Assembly: GCF_947495315.1 (NCBI RefSeq)
Contig: NZ_CANLYD010000015.1
Coordinates: 62,001 to 126,000 of the forward strand
DNA length: 64,000 nucleotides
Direction: 5' to 3'
Source of the DNA: an uncultured Aquimarina sp.
Lineage (GTDB): Bacteria; Bacteroidota; Bacteroidia; Flavobacteriales; Flavobacteriaceae
Shown here: in pieces, positions 9,097 to 17,307 of the stretch
Position numbering within the stretch: position 1 is the first letter of the stretch
How the letters are laid out: each line of letters starts with the position of its first letter
The notes under the pieces: generated by a model
What the model was told of the DNA's origin: nothing
Databases searched by the model: none
What the model saw: the letters and a program-made list of their open reading frames with translations, nothing else
Program-made: the position numbers and the translations under genes

Positions 9097-9124
9097 AAAA
9101 AGATCCCGTTTTTGGGATCTTTTT
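9097..9124 (+). terminator. Rho-independent terminator after the esterase-fold gene
   Basis: An 11-bp stem (AAAAAGATCCC pairing with GGGATCTTTTT) with a short T-rich loop and a trailing T-run lies 30 bp after the stop codon. The A-tract makes it potentially bidirectional. Confidence 0.85.
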
Positions 9125-9186
9125 GTTTTGGTACTAATTGCAGAATGAACTTAAATAATAGTATTTTTACAATCAATTTATAAGCT

Positions 9187-10554
9187 ATGGCCAAAACCAA
9201 AACTGTCTTTTTCTGCCAAAACTGCGGTTCACAATATGCTAAATGGCAAGGGCAATGTACTTCTTGCAAAGAATGGAATACCATTGCAGAAGAAGTAGTC
9301 CAGAAGGCTCAAAAAAATGATTGGAAAGATCCTAACACGTCATCAAAAGAACGTCGAGTCTCAAAACCTTTAAAAATCTCTGAAATTGATACCAGCCACG
9401 AAGCTAGATATAACACAGATGATGCTGAATTAAACAGAGTTCTTGGCGGTGGGTTGGTTCCCGGATCACTCACATTATTAGGAGGAGAACCAGGGATTGG
9501 AAAAAGTACGCTGTTACTGCAGATTAGTTTAAAACTACCTTACAAAACCCTATATGTTTCTGGTGAAGAAAGTCAAAAACAAATAAAAATGCGCGCGGAG
9601 CGTATACATTCTAAAACAGATAACTGTCTGATTCTTACTGAAACCAAAACTCAAAATATTTTCAGACAAATAGAAACTACAGAACCAGATATTGTTATTA
9701 TTGACTCCATACAAACCCTACATAGTGATTATATCGAAAGTAGTGCTGGTAGTATTTCACAAATAAGAGAATGTACCACAGAACTCATTAAGTTTGCTAA
9801 AGAAACGGCAACTCCAGTAATTCTTATTGGTCATATCACAAAAGACGGAAATATAGCCGGCCCTAAAATACTAGAACATATGGTAGACACCGTACTTCAG
9901 TTCGAAGGAGATCGAAACCACGTCTATAGAATTCTAAGAGCCTTGAAAAACCGTTTTGGTTCTACATCAGAATTAGGAATTTACGAAATGTTAGGTAGCG
10001 GTCTTAGAGAAGTCAGTAATCCTAGTGAAATTCTAATCTCTAAAAAAGAAGAAGAATTAAGCGGAACTGTCATCGCAGCCACTGTAGAAGGTATGCGACC
10101 ATTGATGATAGAAATACAGGCACTGGTTAGCACGGCAGTTTATGGTACTCCTCAACGAAGTGCTACTGGATACAATCTCAAACGATTAAATATGATCCTT
10201 GCTGTACTCGAAAAACGTGCTGGCTTCAGATTAGGTGCTAAAGATGTATTCCTGAATATTACAGGTGGTATTTCTGTGGATGATCCCGCTATTGACCTTG
10301 CTGTTGTTGCTGCTATATTATCATCTAACGAGGATATCCCAATCGCTAAAGACTATTGCTTTGCCGCAGAAGTTGGACTTGCCGGTGAAATCAGACCTAT
10401 AAACAAGGTTGAACAAAGAATACAAGAAGCCGAAAAGTTAGGTTTCTCGACTATTTTTGTTTCTAAATACAATAAAATTTCCCGAAAAAACACACAGATT
10501 AATATTCAATTAGTTGCCAAAATTGAAGACGTAGTAGAATATCTATTTGGTTAA
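9187..10554 (+). CDS. radA: DNA repair protein RadA/Sms
   Basis: This RecA-like ATPase and branch-migration factor helps process recombination intermediates. The 455-aa length is standard. An N-terminal zinc finger has Cys10, Cys13, Cys24 and Cys27. Walker A GEPGIGKST is at residues 100-108, and Walker B is within IVIIDSIQTL. The RadA signature KNRFG (ALKNRFGSTSELGIYEM) follows. The C-terminal third is the Lon-like P domain (VFLNITGGISVDDPAIDLAV; CFAAEVGLAGEIRP). It ends 3 bp before the convergent aldo/keto reductase gene, so the two share almost no terminator space. Confidence 0.98.
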   Translation: MAKTKTVFFCQNCGSQYAKWQGQCTSCKEWNTIAEEVVQKAQKNDWKDPNTSSKERRVSKPLKISEIDTSHEARYNTDDAELNRVLGGGLVPGSLTLLGGEPGIGKSTLLLQISLKLPYKTLYVSGEESQKQIKMRAERIHSKTDNCLILTETKTQNIFRQIETTEPDIVIIDSIQTLHSDYIESSAGSISQIRECTTELIKFAKETATPVILIGHITKDGNIAGPKILEHMVDTVLQFEGDRNHVYRILRALKNRFGSTSELGIYEMLGSGLREVSNPSEILISKKEEELSGTVIAATVEGMRPLMIEIQALVSTAVYGTPQRSATGYNLKRLNMILAVLEKRAGFRLGAKDVFLNITGGISVDDPAIDLAVVAAILSSNEDIPIAKDYCFAAEVGLAGEIRPINKVEQRIQEAEKLGFSTIFVSKYNKISRKNTQINIQLVAKIEDVVEYLFG

Positions 10555-10557
10555 TTT

Positions 10558-11589
10558 TTAAGGCGCTGGATTAGGAATCTGCATATGAACTTCATTGATT
10601 TCGTTGATAATTTGATCGGACAAAGTAAGGTGAATACTACCAATATTTTCTGTAAGCTGATCGATAGAAGTAGCTCCAATGATATTGCTCGTTACAAAAG
10701 GTTGTTGATTTACAAACGCTAATGATAATTGGGTTAAACTGATATTATGTTTTTTAGCAATTTCGTTATATAATCTAGTTGCTTTATAGCTATTCTCATT
10801 CATATACCGATTGTAATTAGGGAAAAGATCAACTCTAGAATTTTTTGGAATTTCTTCAAGATACTTGCCAGTCAGCATCCCAAATCCTAGTGGTGAATAT
10901 GGTAAATGACCGATATTTTCACGATGTAAAACCTCTGTAAGACCAATTTCATCCTTTCGATTTAGTAAATTATATGGATTTTGTATCGTAATCATTTTGG
11001 GAGCTCCTTTTCGGGCTTCTTCAGTATATCGCATCAACCCATATGCCGTTTCATTAGAAACTCCTACTTGTCTTATCTTACCTTCTTTTACAAATTCATT
11101 GAGATTTTCCAAAACTTCGACAAAATTATCAGTCCACGTGTCATTTTCATCATGTGTATATCCTAACTTGCCAAAATAGTTAGTATGCCTTTCTGGCCAA
11201 TGTAATTGATAAAGATCTATATAATCAGTTTGTAATCTTTCTAAACTTTTATGGATGGCATCTGCAATTTCTTGTTTGCTAAATTCTCCTTTTCTTATGT
11301 GTTTCGAAAACTCTGCTGGCCCAACAATTTTCGAAGCAATTACTACCTCATCTCTTTTCCCAGATTTCTTTAACCAACTTCCTATAACTCGTTCTGTACT
11401 TCCCTGTGTTTCTTTTTTAGCAGGTACAGAGTATAACTCTGCAGTATCTATAAAATTAACCCCTTGACTAATTGCGTACTCAATTTGCTCATGACCTTCT
11501 GATTCTGTATTCTGCTGTCCCCAAGTCATAGAGCCTAAACATATTTTACTAACCTTTATATCTGTATTTGGTAATGTAGTATACTTCAT
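10558..11589 (-). CDS. Aldo/keto reductase
   Basis: This is a 343-aa cytosolic NADPH-dependent oxidoreductase of the AKR superfamily, in the Tas/YajO-like group. The catalytic tetrad is visible: Asp and Tyr in NFIDTAELYSVP, Lys in VVIASKIVGP and His in DLYQLHWPERH. The NADP-binding end of the barrel (SNIIGATSIDQLTENIGSI) is also present. The substrate cannot be read from sequence. It is convergent with radA and has a long, gene-free upstream region. Confidence 0.93.
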   Translation of the reverse strand: MKYTTLPNTDIKVSKICLGSMTWGQQNTESEGHEQIEYAISQGVNFIDTAELYSVPAKKETQGSTERVIGSWLKKSGKRDEVVIASKIVGPAEFSKHIRKGEFSKQEIADAIHKSLERLQTDYIDLYQLHWPERHTNYFGKLGYTHDENDTWTDNFVEVLENLNEFVKEGKIRQVGVSNETAYGLMRYTEEARKGAPKMITIQNPYNLLNRKDEIGLTEVLHRENIGHLPYSPLGFGMLTGKYLEEIPKNSRVDLFPNYNRYMNENSYKATRLYNEIAKKHNISLTQLSLAFVNQQPFVTSNIIGATSIDQLTENIGSIHLTLSDQIINEINEVHMQIPNPAP

Positions 11590-11829
11590 TCTTTAATCTA
11601 AAATTTATTAAATGAACCAAAATTAAAGACTCTCTTCTTAGATATTCCAAAAATTATCATAATAAATCCGTCAATGCTACTTGCTTATATTTTTATCATC
11701 ATAAAGCTCATAAAGTGAGAAATTTATCTACAACAACACCATAAATATCTACACATTAATTAAGTATTGAATCATTAATTCAAAATTCAATGTATTGATT
11801 ATTAGTGTTTTATGTATTTTTAAGATTTG

Positions 11830-12050
11830 CGGAATAATTATTTCAATAAGTATAATATATCCGAATAAATTTCTAAACGGATATGCAAAAAATAAAATTA
11901 CAGCTTGTTTTGATGATGAACAAAATCTAAAAAAGTTTATACCAACCAAAAGGAGGTACGATTGTTACCTCACTGAAAAGGGTTTGTATTCCCCGAACCC
12001 TTTACTTTTTTAACCGGAAAAAGAGCTTCTTAACTAGGAGCTCTTTTTTT
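11830..12050 (+). ncRNA. Candidate small structured RNA ending in a strong terminator
   Basis: Four consecutive potential stems lie in about 195 nt: ATATCCG with CGGATAT (11857-11884), GAGGTA with TACCTC (11953-11971), AAAGGGTT with AACCCTTT (11977-12003), and the terminator stem (12018-12048). A weak promoter-like sequence, TAAGATTTGC, lies at 11821-11830. No open frame with family resemblance accounts for them. It does not look like tmRNA, 4.5S RNA or RNase P. The boundaries and the strand (set by the terminator) are inference. Confidence 0.35.
12018..12050 (+). terminator. Rho-independent terminator of the candidate small RNA
   Basis: A 13-bp stem (AAAAAGAGCTTCT against AGGAGCTCTTTTT, one G-T pair) with loop TAACT and a run of T ends at 12050. 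No protein gene precedes it on this strand, which is the main reason to suspect an RNA gene upstream. Confidence 0.75.
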
Positions 12051-12111
12051 ATAGTATTTTTTCTTTAAAAAACACTTAACCAAATATGCTTGGTTATGAC
12101 TAAATTAATTA

Positions 12112-12135
12112 TTTTGTATATTATTTTATACAAAA
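12112..12135. promoter_or_regulatory. Inverted repeat upstream of the 72-aa gene
   Basis: TTTTGTATA and TATACAAAA are perfect inverted 9-mers with a 6-nt spacer, about 70 bp before the ATG at 12207. This is the size of a site for a dimeric repressor. The DNA is AT-rich, so chance is possible. Confidence 0.35.
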
Positions 12136-12206
12136 AATGATATTTGTATATATTTTTATATCTTTAGTTTGCTTTTAACTTTATAACTAACTCGTGAGAC
12201 AAATCC

Positions 12207-12425
12207 ATGCTAAACACATATTATAAAGACTTAACTAAAGAAAATAAGCTATTTGCCATACACAGAATAGCCTCTAAAACTGATTTTACTGAAGAAATCG
12301 TAAAAAAAGTGCTACAACGTTACAATCCCTTGATGGAAATACAAGAAAACAGAATCGTGATCAATCGGAACTCTTATCATAAACTAGTTCGAGAAATATA
12401 TAAAGAAAATGTACTGTCTAAATAA
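12207..12425 (+). CDS. Small hypothetical protein (72 aa)
   Basis: I do not recognise the family. The 72 residues are charged and probably all-helical (KLFAIHRIASKTDFTEEIVKKVLQ), with no signal peptide, membrane helix or cysteine. The pattern of two helices followed by a short basic C-terminus (YHKLVREIYKENVLSK) would suit a small DNA-binding or antitoxin-like protein, but nothing proves that. Support for a real gene is a sensible amino-acid composition, an ATG with a plausible upstream region, and a 13-bp hairpin immediately after the stop codon. No partner gene lies beside it. Confidence 0.6.
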   Translation: MLNTYYKDLTKENKLFAIHRIASKTDFTEEIVKKVLQRYNPLMEIQENRIVINRNSYHKLVREIYKENVLSK

Positions 12426-12427
12426 AA

Positions 12428-12462
12428 AAACGGATGCAGTTACCCCATTACTACATCCGTTT
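12428..12462. terminator. Hairpin after the 72-aa gene
   Basis: A 13-bp stem (AAACGGATGCAGT with ACTACATCCGTTT, one G-T pair) and a 9-nt loop begin 2 bp after the stop. The long T-run is on the minus-strand side, so it may stop transcription best from right to left. Confidence 0.6.
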
Positions 12463-12846
12463 CACAACTAACCAACCTAAAAATTAATTCCTCACTCATC
12501 CAACACTTATTATTCTTTAGATTCATATAAAAGTATTGTCTTTCTATGATTGATAAAAGCAAGAATGAGGGAAGCAAGGTTTCTATTGAGGGAAATAGTG
12601 GATTTCCTTATGCTGTAATATACATTGTGATGCAGAGATGATGTTTTATAGCCTTCTTATTTCAGAAAAAACAGGAAAATTATTACCCGTCTATGAGTAA
12701 TATGCAAAAATTCTTTCCTTTGGTACAAGGTTAGGACGGGTACTCTAAGTAAAAATCTCAATCCTTACTCGAAAAAAGGAAGTGTAATGTGAACTAAACA
12801 CACTATGAGGACACAACTTTTTTGATTGATCTATCATTTTATAAAC
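12463..12846. other. Gene-free stretch
   Basis: No protein or known RNA is recognisable in these 384 bp. The only structure I see is a weak long-range pairing, TACCCGTC (12684-12691) with GACGGGTA (12735-12742), about 43 nt apart. It could belong to an unknown RNA or be chance. Confidence 0.5.
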
Positions 12847-12849
12847 AAA

Positions 12850-12867
12850 AAAAGCGCTTATCGCGCT
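12850..12867 (-). terminator. Terminator of the S24/S26-like gene
   Basis: On the minus strand the stem AGCGC-GATAA-GCGCT is followed by seven T residues, 5 bp after the stop codon at 12872. Confidence 0.75.
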
Positions 12868-12871
12868 ACCA

Positions 12872-13174
12872 TTATGACATTGGTAATATCTCTATCACTT
12901 TGCCATATACATTTTTGGTCCATCCATTGATGCGACCTCGGTTGTTACCGATTAGTAATCCTCGTTTTACATTTTTGCCTTTGACTAAATGTGTAAAACA
13001 GTTTCCTCTTACTTTACAAAAAACAATATCTCCTGCTTTGCAATCTTCCCAATTTATGGGTTCCAATACCACAGGTTGTTTTGATCGTAAGATAGGCAAC
13101 ATAGAATTACCTGGTTCTTTGGAGACAATTGTCTCACCATTCAATAGTTTTTGAATTTTCCAATTCATCTTCAT
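12872..13174 (-). CDS. Small S24/S26-like peptidase-fold protein, His in place of Lys
   Basis: The 100-aa protein resembles the core beta fold shared by LexA/UmuD repressors and signal peptidases. PGNSMLPILRSKQPVVL holds the candidate nucleophile Ser24 in the usual GxSMxP context, and AGDIVFCKV is the usual turn after it. Where LexA-type enzymes have a general-base Lys, this protein reads CFTHLV, with His62; ER/archaeal-type signal peptidases (S26B) also use His. There is no transmembrane helix or DNA-binding domain, so it is a free domain, perhaps a phage-derived or stress-linked hydrolase. The motif IGNNRGRINGWT near the C-terminus recurs in similar stand-alone proteins known to me. Met3 is an alternative start. 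Confidence 0.7.
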   Translation of the reverse strand: MKMNWKIQKLLNGETIVSKEPGNSMLPILRSKQPVVLEPINWEDCKAGDIVFCKVRGNCFTHLVKGKNVKRGLLIGNNRGRINGWTKNVYGKVIEILPMS

Positions 13175-13379
13175 AGTTTTAAAAATTTATATTTAATTCA
13201 AGAACTATGGAGTATGGTTTTACAAAGAACGTGTACGTGAGTACGTTGCAAAGATAGATGTTTCTTAACAATCTTACTTTAATAGGAGTTGGACAGGAGC
13301 ATTTGTATTTCTAAAAATCTACTTTCGATAGCTTTGCTAAGCTTATCAATGTACAATTTTTCGATGAAAAATAACTCTG

Positions 13380-14093
13380 TTATCTAGCAGTTACAACAGA
13401 AGCTTTGGATATATTATTTTCTATAAGATACGCTCCTAAATTAAAGCTTTGTAGTGCTCTATCCAGTACCCAGGCATCAGAGCTTACTACTATATGATCA
13501 GAATCCGCTAAGACTTTATCTGGATTATTCTCTAAATATATGTTCCAAGGGAATTGATACTGTTCTGCCAATTCACGCAGCATCGTTTTTAATCTACCAC
13601 TATTAGAGACTGGGGCATCAAAATACCAGTCTACAGCAATTGCGCCCAATTCATTTAAGGTATTACCTATTAACAATAGCGTTTCTTCTGTTTTTTGAAC
13701 TCTTTTATACGTTCCATGTACACCAGAAACATCTCGATAATATCCATCCAATCCCTTAAAAACATACGCTCCAGATATAGCACTTTCCATAATAATGAGT
13801 AGATTAAACCCATCTATTGCAATAGTTTTATCTTTAAGATTATCAGGAGTTATACTTCTTTCTCCGCGTAGTAGTATTTTTTGTTCACTTGCACTTATTC
13901 CTTGAAGCGCTCTTTGTTGCCGGGCATTAAGTCTGTATCGATTGCCTACTAATTGTAATGATGATTTTTCTGCAAATCCTCTACTAAGTAAATAACACAT
14001 ATCTTTTGCCGCTTCCTTTAGCTTTTCTTGCATCTTCGGATCACCAAATAATCGATCGTCACTGGCTTCTTTTCCTCGGTTTCTGACAGGCAT
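13380..14093 (-). CDS. DUF434/DUF5616 domain protein, probable PIN/NYN-like nuclease fold
   Basis: The 237-aa protein has an N-terminal helical DUF434-like part (residues 12-85, YLLSRGFAEKSSLQLVGNRY) and a C-terminal DUF5616-like part (about 88-237). The latter looks like a PIN/NYN ribonuclease domain: a first beta strand ending in Asp94 within TIAIDGFNLLI, Asp155/Asp159 in VDWYFDAPVSNSG, and Asp197/Asp199/Asp206 in ADSDHIVVSSD. These are spaced as metal ligands in such folds. The family has no established function. There is no signal peptide, so it should be cytosolic. It is followed at a distance by the S24/S26-like gene on the same strand, with a 205-bp gap. Confidence 0.8.
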   Translation of the reverse strand: MPVRNRGKEASDDRLFGDPKMQEKLKEAAKDMCYLLSRGFAEKSSLQLVGNRYRLNARQQRALQGISASEQKILLRGERSITPDNLKDKTIAIDGFNLLIIMESAISGAYVFKGLDGYYRDVSGVHGTYKRVQKTEETLLLIGNTLNELGAIAVDWYFDAPVSNSGRLKTMLRELAEQYQFPWNIYLENNPDKVLADSDHIVVSSDAWVLDRALQSFNLGAYLIENNISKASVVTAR

Positions 14094-14122
14094 TTTTACT
14101 TAGAATATGGTTAATAGTTATA

Positions 14123-14635
14123 CTATTCCTTATTCACTTTTTTGGTGATACCGCATTTTCTGCGAATGGTTCTTTCGGAGAGCGCTGCAGCATTTCTAGC
14201 TTGTTGCTCAGAACGACCGTCTTTAATTATCGCATCATACACTGTTTTACTTTCGATAAGACCTTGTATAACACAATTAAAACCTGGACTGTCTTTACCC
14301 TTATAAGGACTCTTTTTTTTGGGTTTTGTAATCAACTCCCTGAATAATCTATCTTTTAATACTTTATCTTGCTGAACCTCTACCACAAATTTATATAGTA
14401 TTTCTTCTTCTTCTGAACTCATCTCATTCACTTTATCCAAGACATTGGAATACTCATCATTAGTAAAATCAAAATATTTATAGAAATCGAAATAATTGTT
14501 TTGATCCTCCTCCTCATCCTGTACCTCTTCTTCACTTTGCGTTTCTTCTTCGTTCTGGTACTCTTCTTCACTTTCCTGACTCACTCCTTTAATTACAGAT
14601 AATAATACTATTACAAAAATGGATAACCTCTTCAT
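14123..14635 (-). CDS. Secreted acidic protein of unknown function
   Basis: The 170-aa protein has a signal peptide (MKRLSIFVIVLLSVIKGVSQ) and a Glu/Gln-rich low-complexity segment at residues 21-48 made of imperfect (E)EEx repeats. It has an aromatic-rich part (NNYFDFYKYFDFTNDEY) and a basic C-terminal half with two cysteines (FNCVIQGL, RRKCGITKK) that could form a disulphide. I recognise no family. It lies 30 bp before the DUF434 gene on the same strand and may be co-transcribed with it, an odd pairing of an exported and a cytosolic protein. Confidence 0.7.
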   Translation of the reverse strand: MKRLSIFVIVLLSVIKGVSQESEEEYQNEEETQSEEEVQDEEEDQNNYFDFYKYFDFTNDEYSNVLDKVNEMSSEEEEILYKFVVEVQQDKVLKDRLFRELITKPKKKSPYKGKDSPGFNCVIQGLIESKTVYDAIIKDGRSEQQARNAAALSERTIRRKCGITKKVNKE

Positions 14636-14916
14636 TTGCTTTATAGTTTTAAATTAATTGGGTATTATAAACGTCTGGTAATGTCCTTTTGTTATCTGCG
14701 CTCTTTGTTTTTACGCTTTTTACTACATGCATAATTAAGGATTTTATTTTTGTTTACTAAATTCATGGCACACTTTTTGGAAACTTCAAATTAAATTGGT
14801 TATTTTAAACCGATTTTTTAAGATAACTTTAATACTAAATTTATATTTATTCCGTTTTGGAATACGTGAAATCAAATACGCAGTTTTGATACTAAATTTT
14901 AATACACCCAAATATT

Positions 14917-15318
14917 ATGAAAAAATTATTTCTACTTTTACTTATGGTAGGCGCAGGATTAACTAGTCAGGCTCAAGAAGATTGGACTAAAATGACTGAA
15001 ATTTTTGATCAGGTATATAGTCTTGCTACAGATCTGAATGTACAAACGGATAAAGTAACCGCTCAAGGAAGTGTAATCTCAATTGTTACGGGAAAAGGTA
15101 CGGTATCTGTTGAAAGAAAACTAGATCCTAAAAAAGCTAAAGAATTGAAGCATTATCAATATAACTTATTAACTTCTGCTGGAAAAGTTGTCGTTTTAGA
15201 TAAAATGAATGCGGAAAGAGTTATTGAAACTTTTCAATCAAAACTTTTGAAACTTAAAGAGGAGTTAAGAGTGAATCAAGATGCAGATGTAGAGGATATT
15301 CTTAAGAGTTTATTTTAA
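14917..15318 (+). CDS. Small secreted protein of unknown function (133 aa)
   Basis: It has a clear signal peptide ending LTSQAQ (residues 1-20) and a small mixed alpha/beta body with no cysteine and no motif I recognise (SVISIVTGKGTVSVERKLDPKKAKEL). The C-terminal helix is amphipathic. The ATG follows an AT-rich region with an imperfect direct repeat (AATACTAAATTTA / GATACTAAATTTT) that may carry the promoter. A shared, near-perfect terminator closes the gene against the convergent OmpA gene. It is probably periplasmic. Confidence 0.75.
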   Translation: MKKLFLLLLMVGAGLTSQAQEDWTKMTEIFDQVYSLATDLNVQTDKVTAQGSVISIVTGKGTVSVERKLDPKKAKELKHYQYNLLTSAGKVVVLDKMNAERVIETFQSKLLKLKEELRVNQDADVEDILKSLF

Positions 15319-15341
15319 CAAACATATATATCTTAAAGCAT

Positions 15342-15370
15342 AAAAAAGCGGTCCAATGGACCGCTTTTTT
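15342..15370. terminator. Bidirectional terminator between two convergent genes
   Basis: A perfect 13-bp stem (AAAAAAGCGGTCC / GGACCGCTTTTTT) with a 3-nt loop ends in T-runs in both directions and serves both the 133-aa gene and the OmpA gene. Confidence 0.92.
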
Positions 15371-15388
15371 TATACGCTATACTTACCA

Positions 15389-16348
15389 TTATATATCATT
15401 CAATAATTTGGATATTTCATCTAACTTAGGGGTTAAAATTACTTCTATCCTTCTGTTCTTTGCTTTACCCGCTGATGTTTCATTAGATGCTACTGGAGAA
15501 TGCTCTCCTCTTCCTGCAGCAGTTAAATTCTCCGCATCGATTTGTTGATTCTCTAATAATAGATTTACAATTGCTGTTGCTCTTTTGGTAGACAGATCCC
15601 AGTTTCCTTTTAACTGTCCATTTCCTGTATACGGCACATTATCGGTATGCCCTTCTATTAACACTGCAATATCAGGATTTTCTGCTAATACAGACGCTAG
15701 TTGCTTTACTGCTTGTCTTCCTTGTGTTCCTACTGCCCAACTACCGGAGTCAAATAATAATTTATTCTCCATAGAAATATATACCTTACCATTTCTTTCC
15801 TCTACGGTTAATCCTTTTCCTTCAAAATTTCGTAAAGCTTTAGAGATTGCAGTTTTTAGGGCTTGCATTTTAGCATCTTTGGCCGCAATCAGTCCTTCTA
15901 ATTCATCTACACGTTTAGAACGAGCATCTAAATCTCTCTGTAGTTTTTCTAATCGATTTCGTTCTGCCGCCAGTGTTCTTTCTTTTTCTTCTAACTGAGA
16001 CAACAATTCTCTATTTCTCTTATTATTCGCATTTAATGCAGCTGCACTATTTTTTCCTAATGCATCATATGAATTCTTCAGGTTTTCATAATTACTAGAA
16101 AGTGCATCATACTTGGATTGTAATGCATCTCTTTCTGTTCTGGTTTTTTCATACGCATCATTAAGCTGATCCATAGCCAACTTATCAGCTTCACTGGTCT
16201 TTTGTAAATCTCTAAATTTGTCTTCCAGCTTACGATTATCACGTTTTAATCGTGCATACTTACCTTCTAATTCTTTATGTACTTTAGAAGAAACGCAAGA
16301 GGTAGCAAATACTCCTATGAATACTATTATTGCAATTCTTTTTATCAT
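15389..16348 (-). CDS. OmpA-family peptidoglycan-binding lipoprotein with coiled coil
   Basis: The 319-aa lipoprotein has lipobox ATSC (Cys18), then a long coiled coil (about residues 25-165, heptads such as LEEKERTLAAERNRLEKLQ), then an OmpA C-terminal domain (about 190-305). The latter has the binding features FDSGSW, IEGHTDNVPY, WDLSTKRA and KAKNRRIEV, with the Asp and Arg that bind diaminopimelate. It should bridge the outer membrane and peptidoglycan. A Pal-like tether role is inferred. The promoter region upstream contains dispersed repeats. Confidence 0.9.
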   Translation of the reverse strand: MIKRIAIIVFIGVFATSCVSSKVHKELEGKYARLKRDNRKLEDKFRDLQKTSEADKLAMDQLNDAYEKTRTERDALQSKYDALSSNYENLKNSYDALGKNSAAALNANNKRNRELLSQLEEKERTLAAERNRLEKLQRDLDARSKRVDELEGLIAAKDAKMQALKTAISKALRNFEGKGLTVEERNGKVYISMENKLLFDSGSWAVGTQGRQAVKQLASVLAENPDIAVLIEGHTDNVPYTGNGQLKGNWDLSTKRATAIVNLLLENQQIDAENLTAAGRGEHSPVASNETSAGKAKNRRIEVILTPKLDEISKLLNDI

Positions 16349-16363
16349 ATTTTTTGTTTTTTA

Positions 16364-16426
16364 TGTCAGTCTGAGCTTGTCGAAGACTAATTAACTAGAA
16401 TACACTTCGACAGGCTCAGTGTGACA
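16364..16426. repeat. Dispersed inverted repeat (CTTCGACA...GCTCAG type)
   Basis: Two 22-nt arms, TGTCAGTCTGAGCTTGTCGA(AG) and CTTCGACAGGCTCAGTGTGA(CA), are near-perfect reverse complements (about 19 of 22) around an AT spacer. Copies or fragments of the same motif occur at 21,221-21,237 and 21,949-21,966 in this window. It looks like an extragenic palindromic repeat. Confidence 0.8.
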
Positions 16427-16465
16427 ATTTTACATATTTTTGTATTCTCATGCTTGTCACCCCAA

Positions 16466-16485
16466 CCCTCTCCTACAGGAGAGGG
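16466..16485. repeat. Short REP-like hairpin beside the xth gene
   Basis: CCCTCTCCT and AGGAGAGGG are perfect inverted repeats separated by 2 nt, ending 10 bp before the xth stop codon region. It is the kind of G/C-rich hairpin seen as dispersed copies in bacterial genomes, and it may also help end transcription. Confidence 0.6.
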
Positions 16486-16495
16486 AGCTATAGTT

Positions 16496-17260
16496 TTACA
16501 TATTCAATTCTACCATGATTGGGCAATGATCACTATGTTTAGCATCTGATAAGATAACGGCTCTTTCTAATTTATCTTGTAGTGGCTGAGCAACCATTCC
16601 ATAATCCAAACGCCAACCTTTATTATTTGCTCTAGAATTAGCTCTGTAACTCCACCAAGAATAATTATGTGGTTCTGAATTAAAATGCCTAAAAGAATCT
16701 ATAAACCCACTATCAATAAAACTTCCAATCCATTCTCGTTCTACTGGTAAAAATCCTGATACATTTTTGTTACGCACAGGATCATGAATGTCAATGGCTT
16801 CATGACAGATATTATAATCTCCCAGAATTACTAAATTGGGATGAGATTTCTTTAGATCATTTATATATCCCTGAAAATCATCCATAAACTTCAGTTTATG
16901 TTCTACACGTTCTATATTAGAACCACTTGGCAGATAGAGACTCATAATAGAAACTCCATTAAAATCGACTCTTAGATTACGACCTTCGTGATCCATATAA
17001 TCGATTCCGGTTCCATATTCTATATGATCAGGCTCTGTCTTCGATAAAACGGCAACACCACTATATCCTTTTTTCTGAGCACTATACCAATAGTTATATT
17101 TATATCCAGCTTCTGCAAAAACATCCAATTCCAGTTGTTCCTTATTGGCTTTGATTTCTTGTAAACAAATCACATCCGGATCTGCTTGTTGTAACCATTC
17201 TATAAATCCTTTTTTTAATGCTGCACGGATTCCGTTTACGTTGTATGATATTATTTTCAC
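16496..17260 (-). CDS. xth: Exodeoxyribonuclease III / AP endonuclease
   Basis: It repairs abasic and 3'-blocked sites in DNA. The 254-aa length is typical of the ExoIII/Xth family. Motifs are present in order: MKIISYNVNGIRAAL (metal-site Asn7), ICLQEIKA (catalytic Glu), LYLPSGSN, LGDYNICH (Asp and Asn), WWSYR and DAKHSDHCPIMVEL (the Asp-His pair at the C-terminus). It is a single gene between dispersed repeats and should be cytosolic. Confidence 0.95.
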   Translation of the reverse strand: MKIISYNVNGIRAALKKGFIEWLQQADPDVICLQEIKANKEQLELDVFAEAGYKYNYWYSAQKKGYSGVAVLSKTEPDHIEYGTGIDYMDHEGRNLRVDFNGVSIMSLYLPSGSNIERVEHKLKFMDDFQGYINDLKKSHPNLVILGDYNICHEAIDIHDPVRNKNVSGFLPVEREWIGSFIDSGFIDSFRHFNSEPHNYSWWSYRANSRANNKGWRLDYGMVAQPLQDKLERAVILSDAKHSDHCPIMVELNM

Positions 17261-17307
17261 TTGATTTATTGTTTGAATCTTTAATTACTTTTCATTTTTA
17301 TTTTAAA

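Larger units (their letters stand above)
11590..12206. other. 617-bp gap without a convincing gene; candidate small RNA and operator-like repeats
   Basis: I see no credible protein here; the short open frames are AT-rich and have no family resemblance. The stretch holds four successive hairpins between about 11,857 and 12,050 (see the ncRNA entry), an inverted repeat AACCAA/TTGGTT near 12,080-12,097, and the inverted repeat TTTTGTATA/TATACAAAA at 12,112-12,135 just before the 72-aa gene. Confidence 0.6.

Noticed and set aside
11749..12013. Two short overlapping reading frames in the gap after the aldo/keto reductase
   Set aside because: AT-rich, no family resemblance, and they run across strong RNA-like hairpins and a terminator.
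12822..13154. A 110-codon frame on the plus strand
   Set aside because: It is the shadow of the S24/S26-like gene on the other strand.
11590..14635. A prophage or toxin-antitoxin island
   Set aside because: The S24-like protein and the 72-aa protein are suggestive, but no integrase, phage structural gene or recognisable toxin pair is present.
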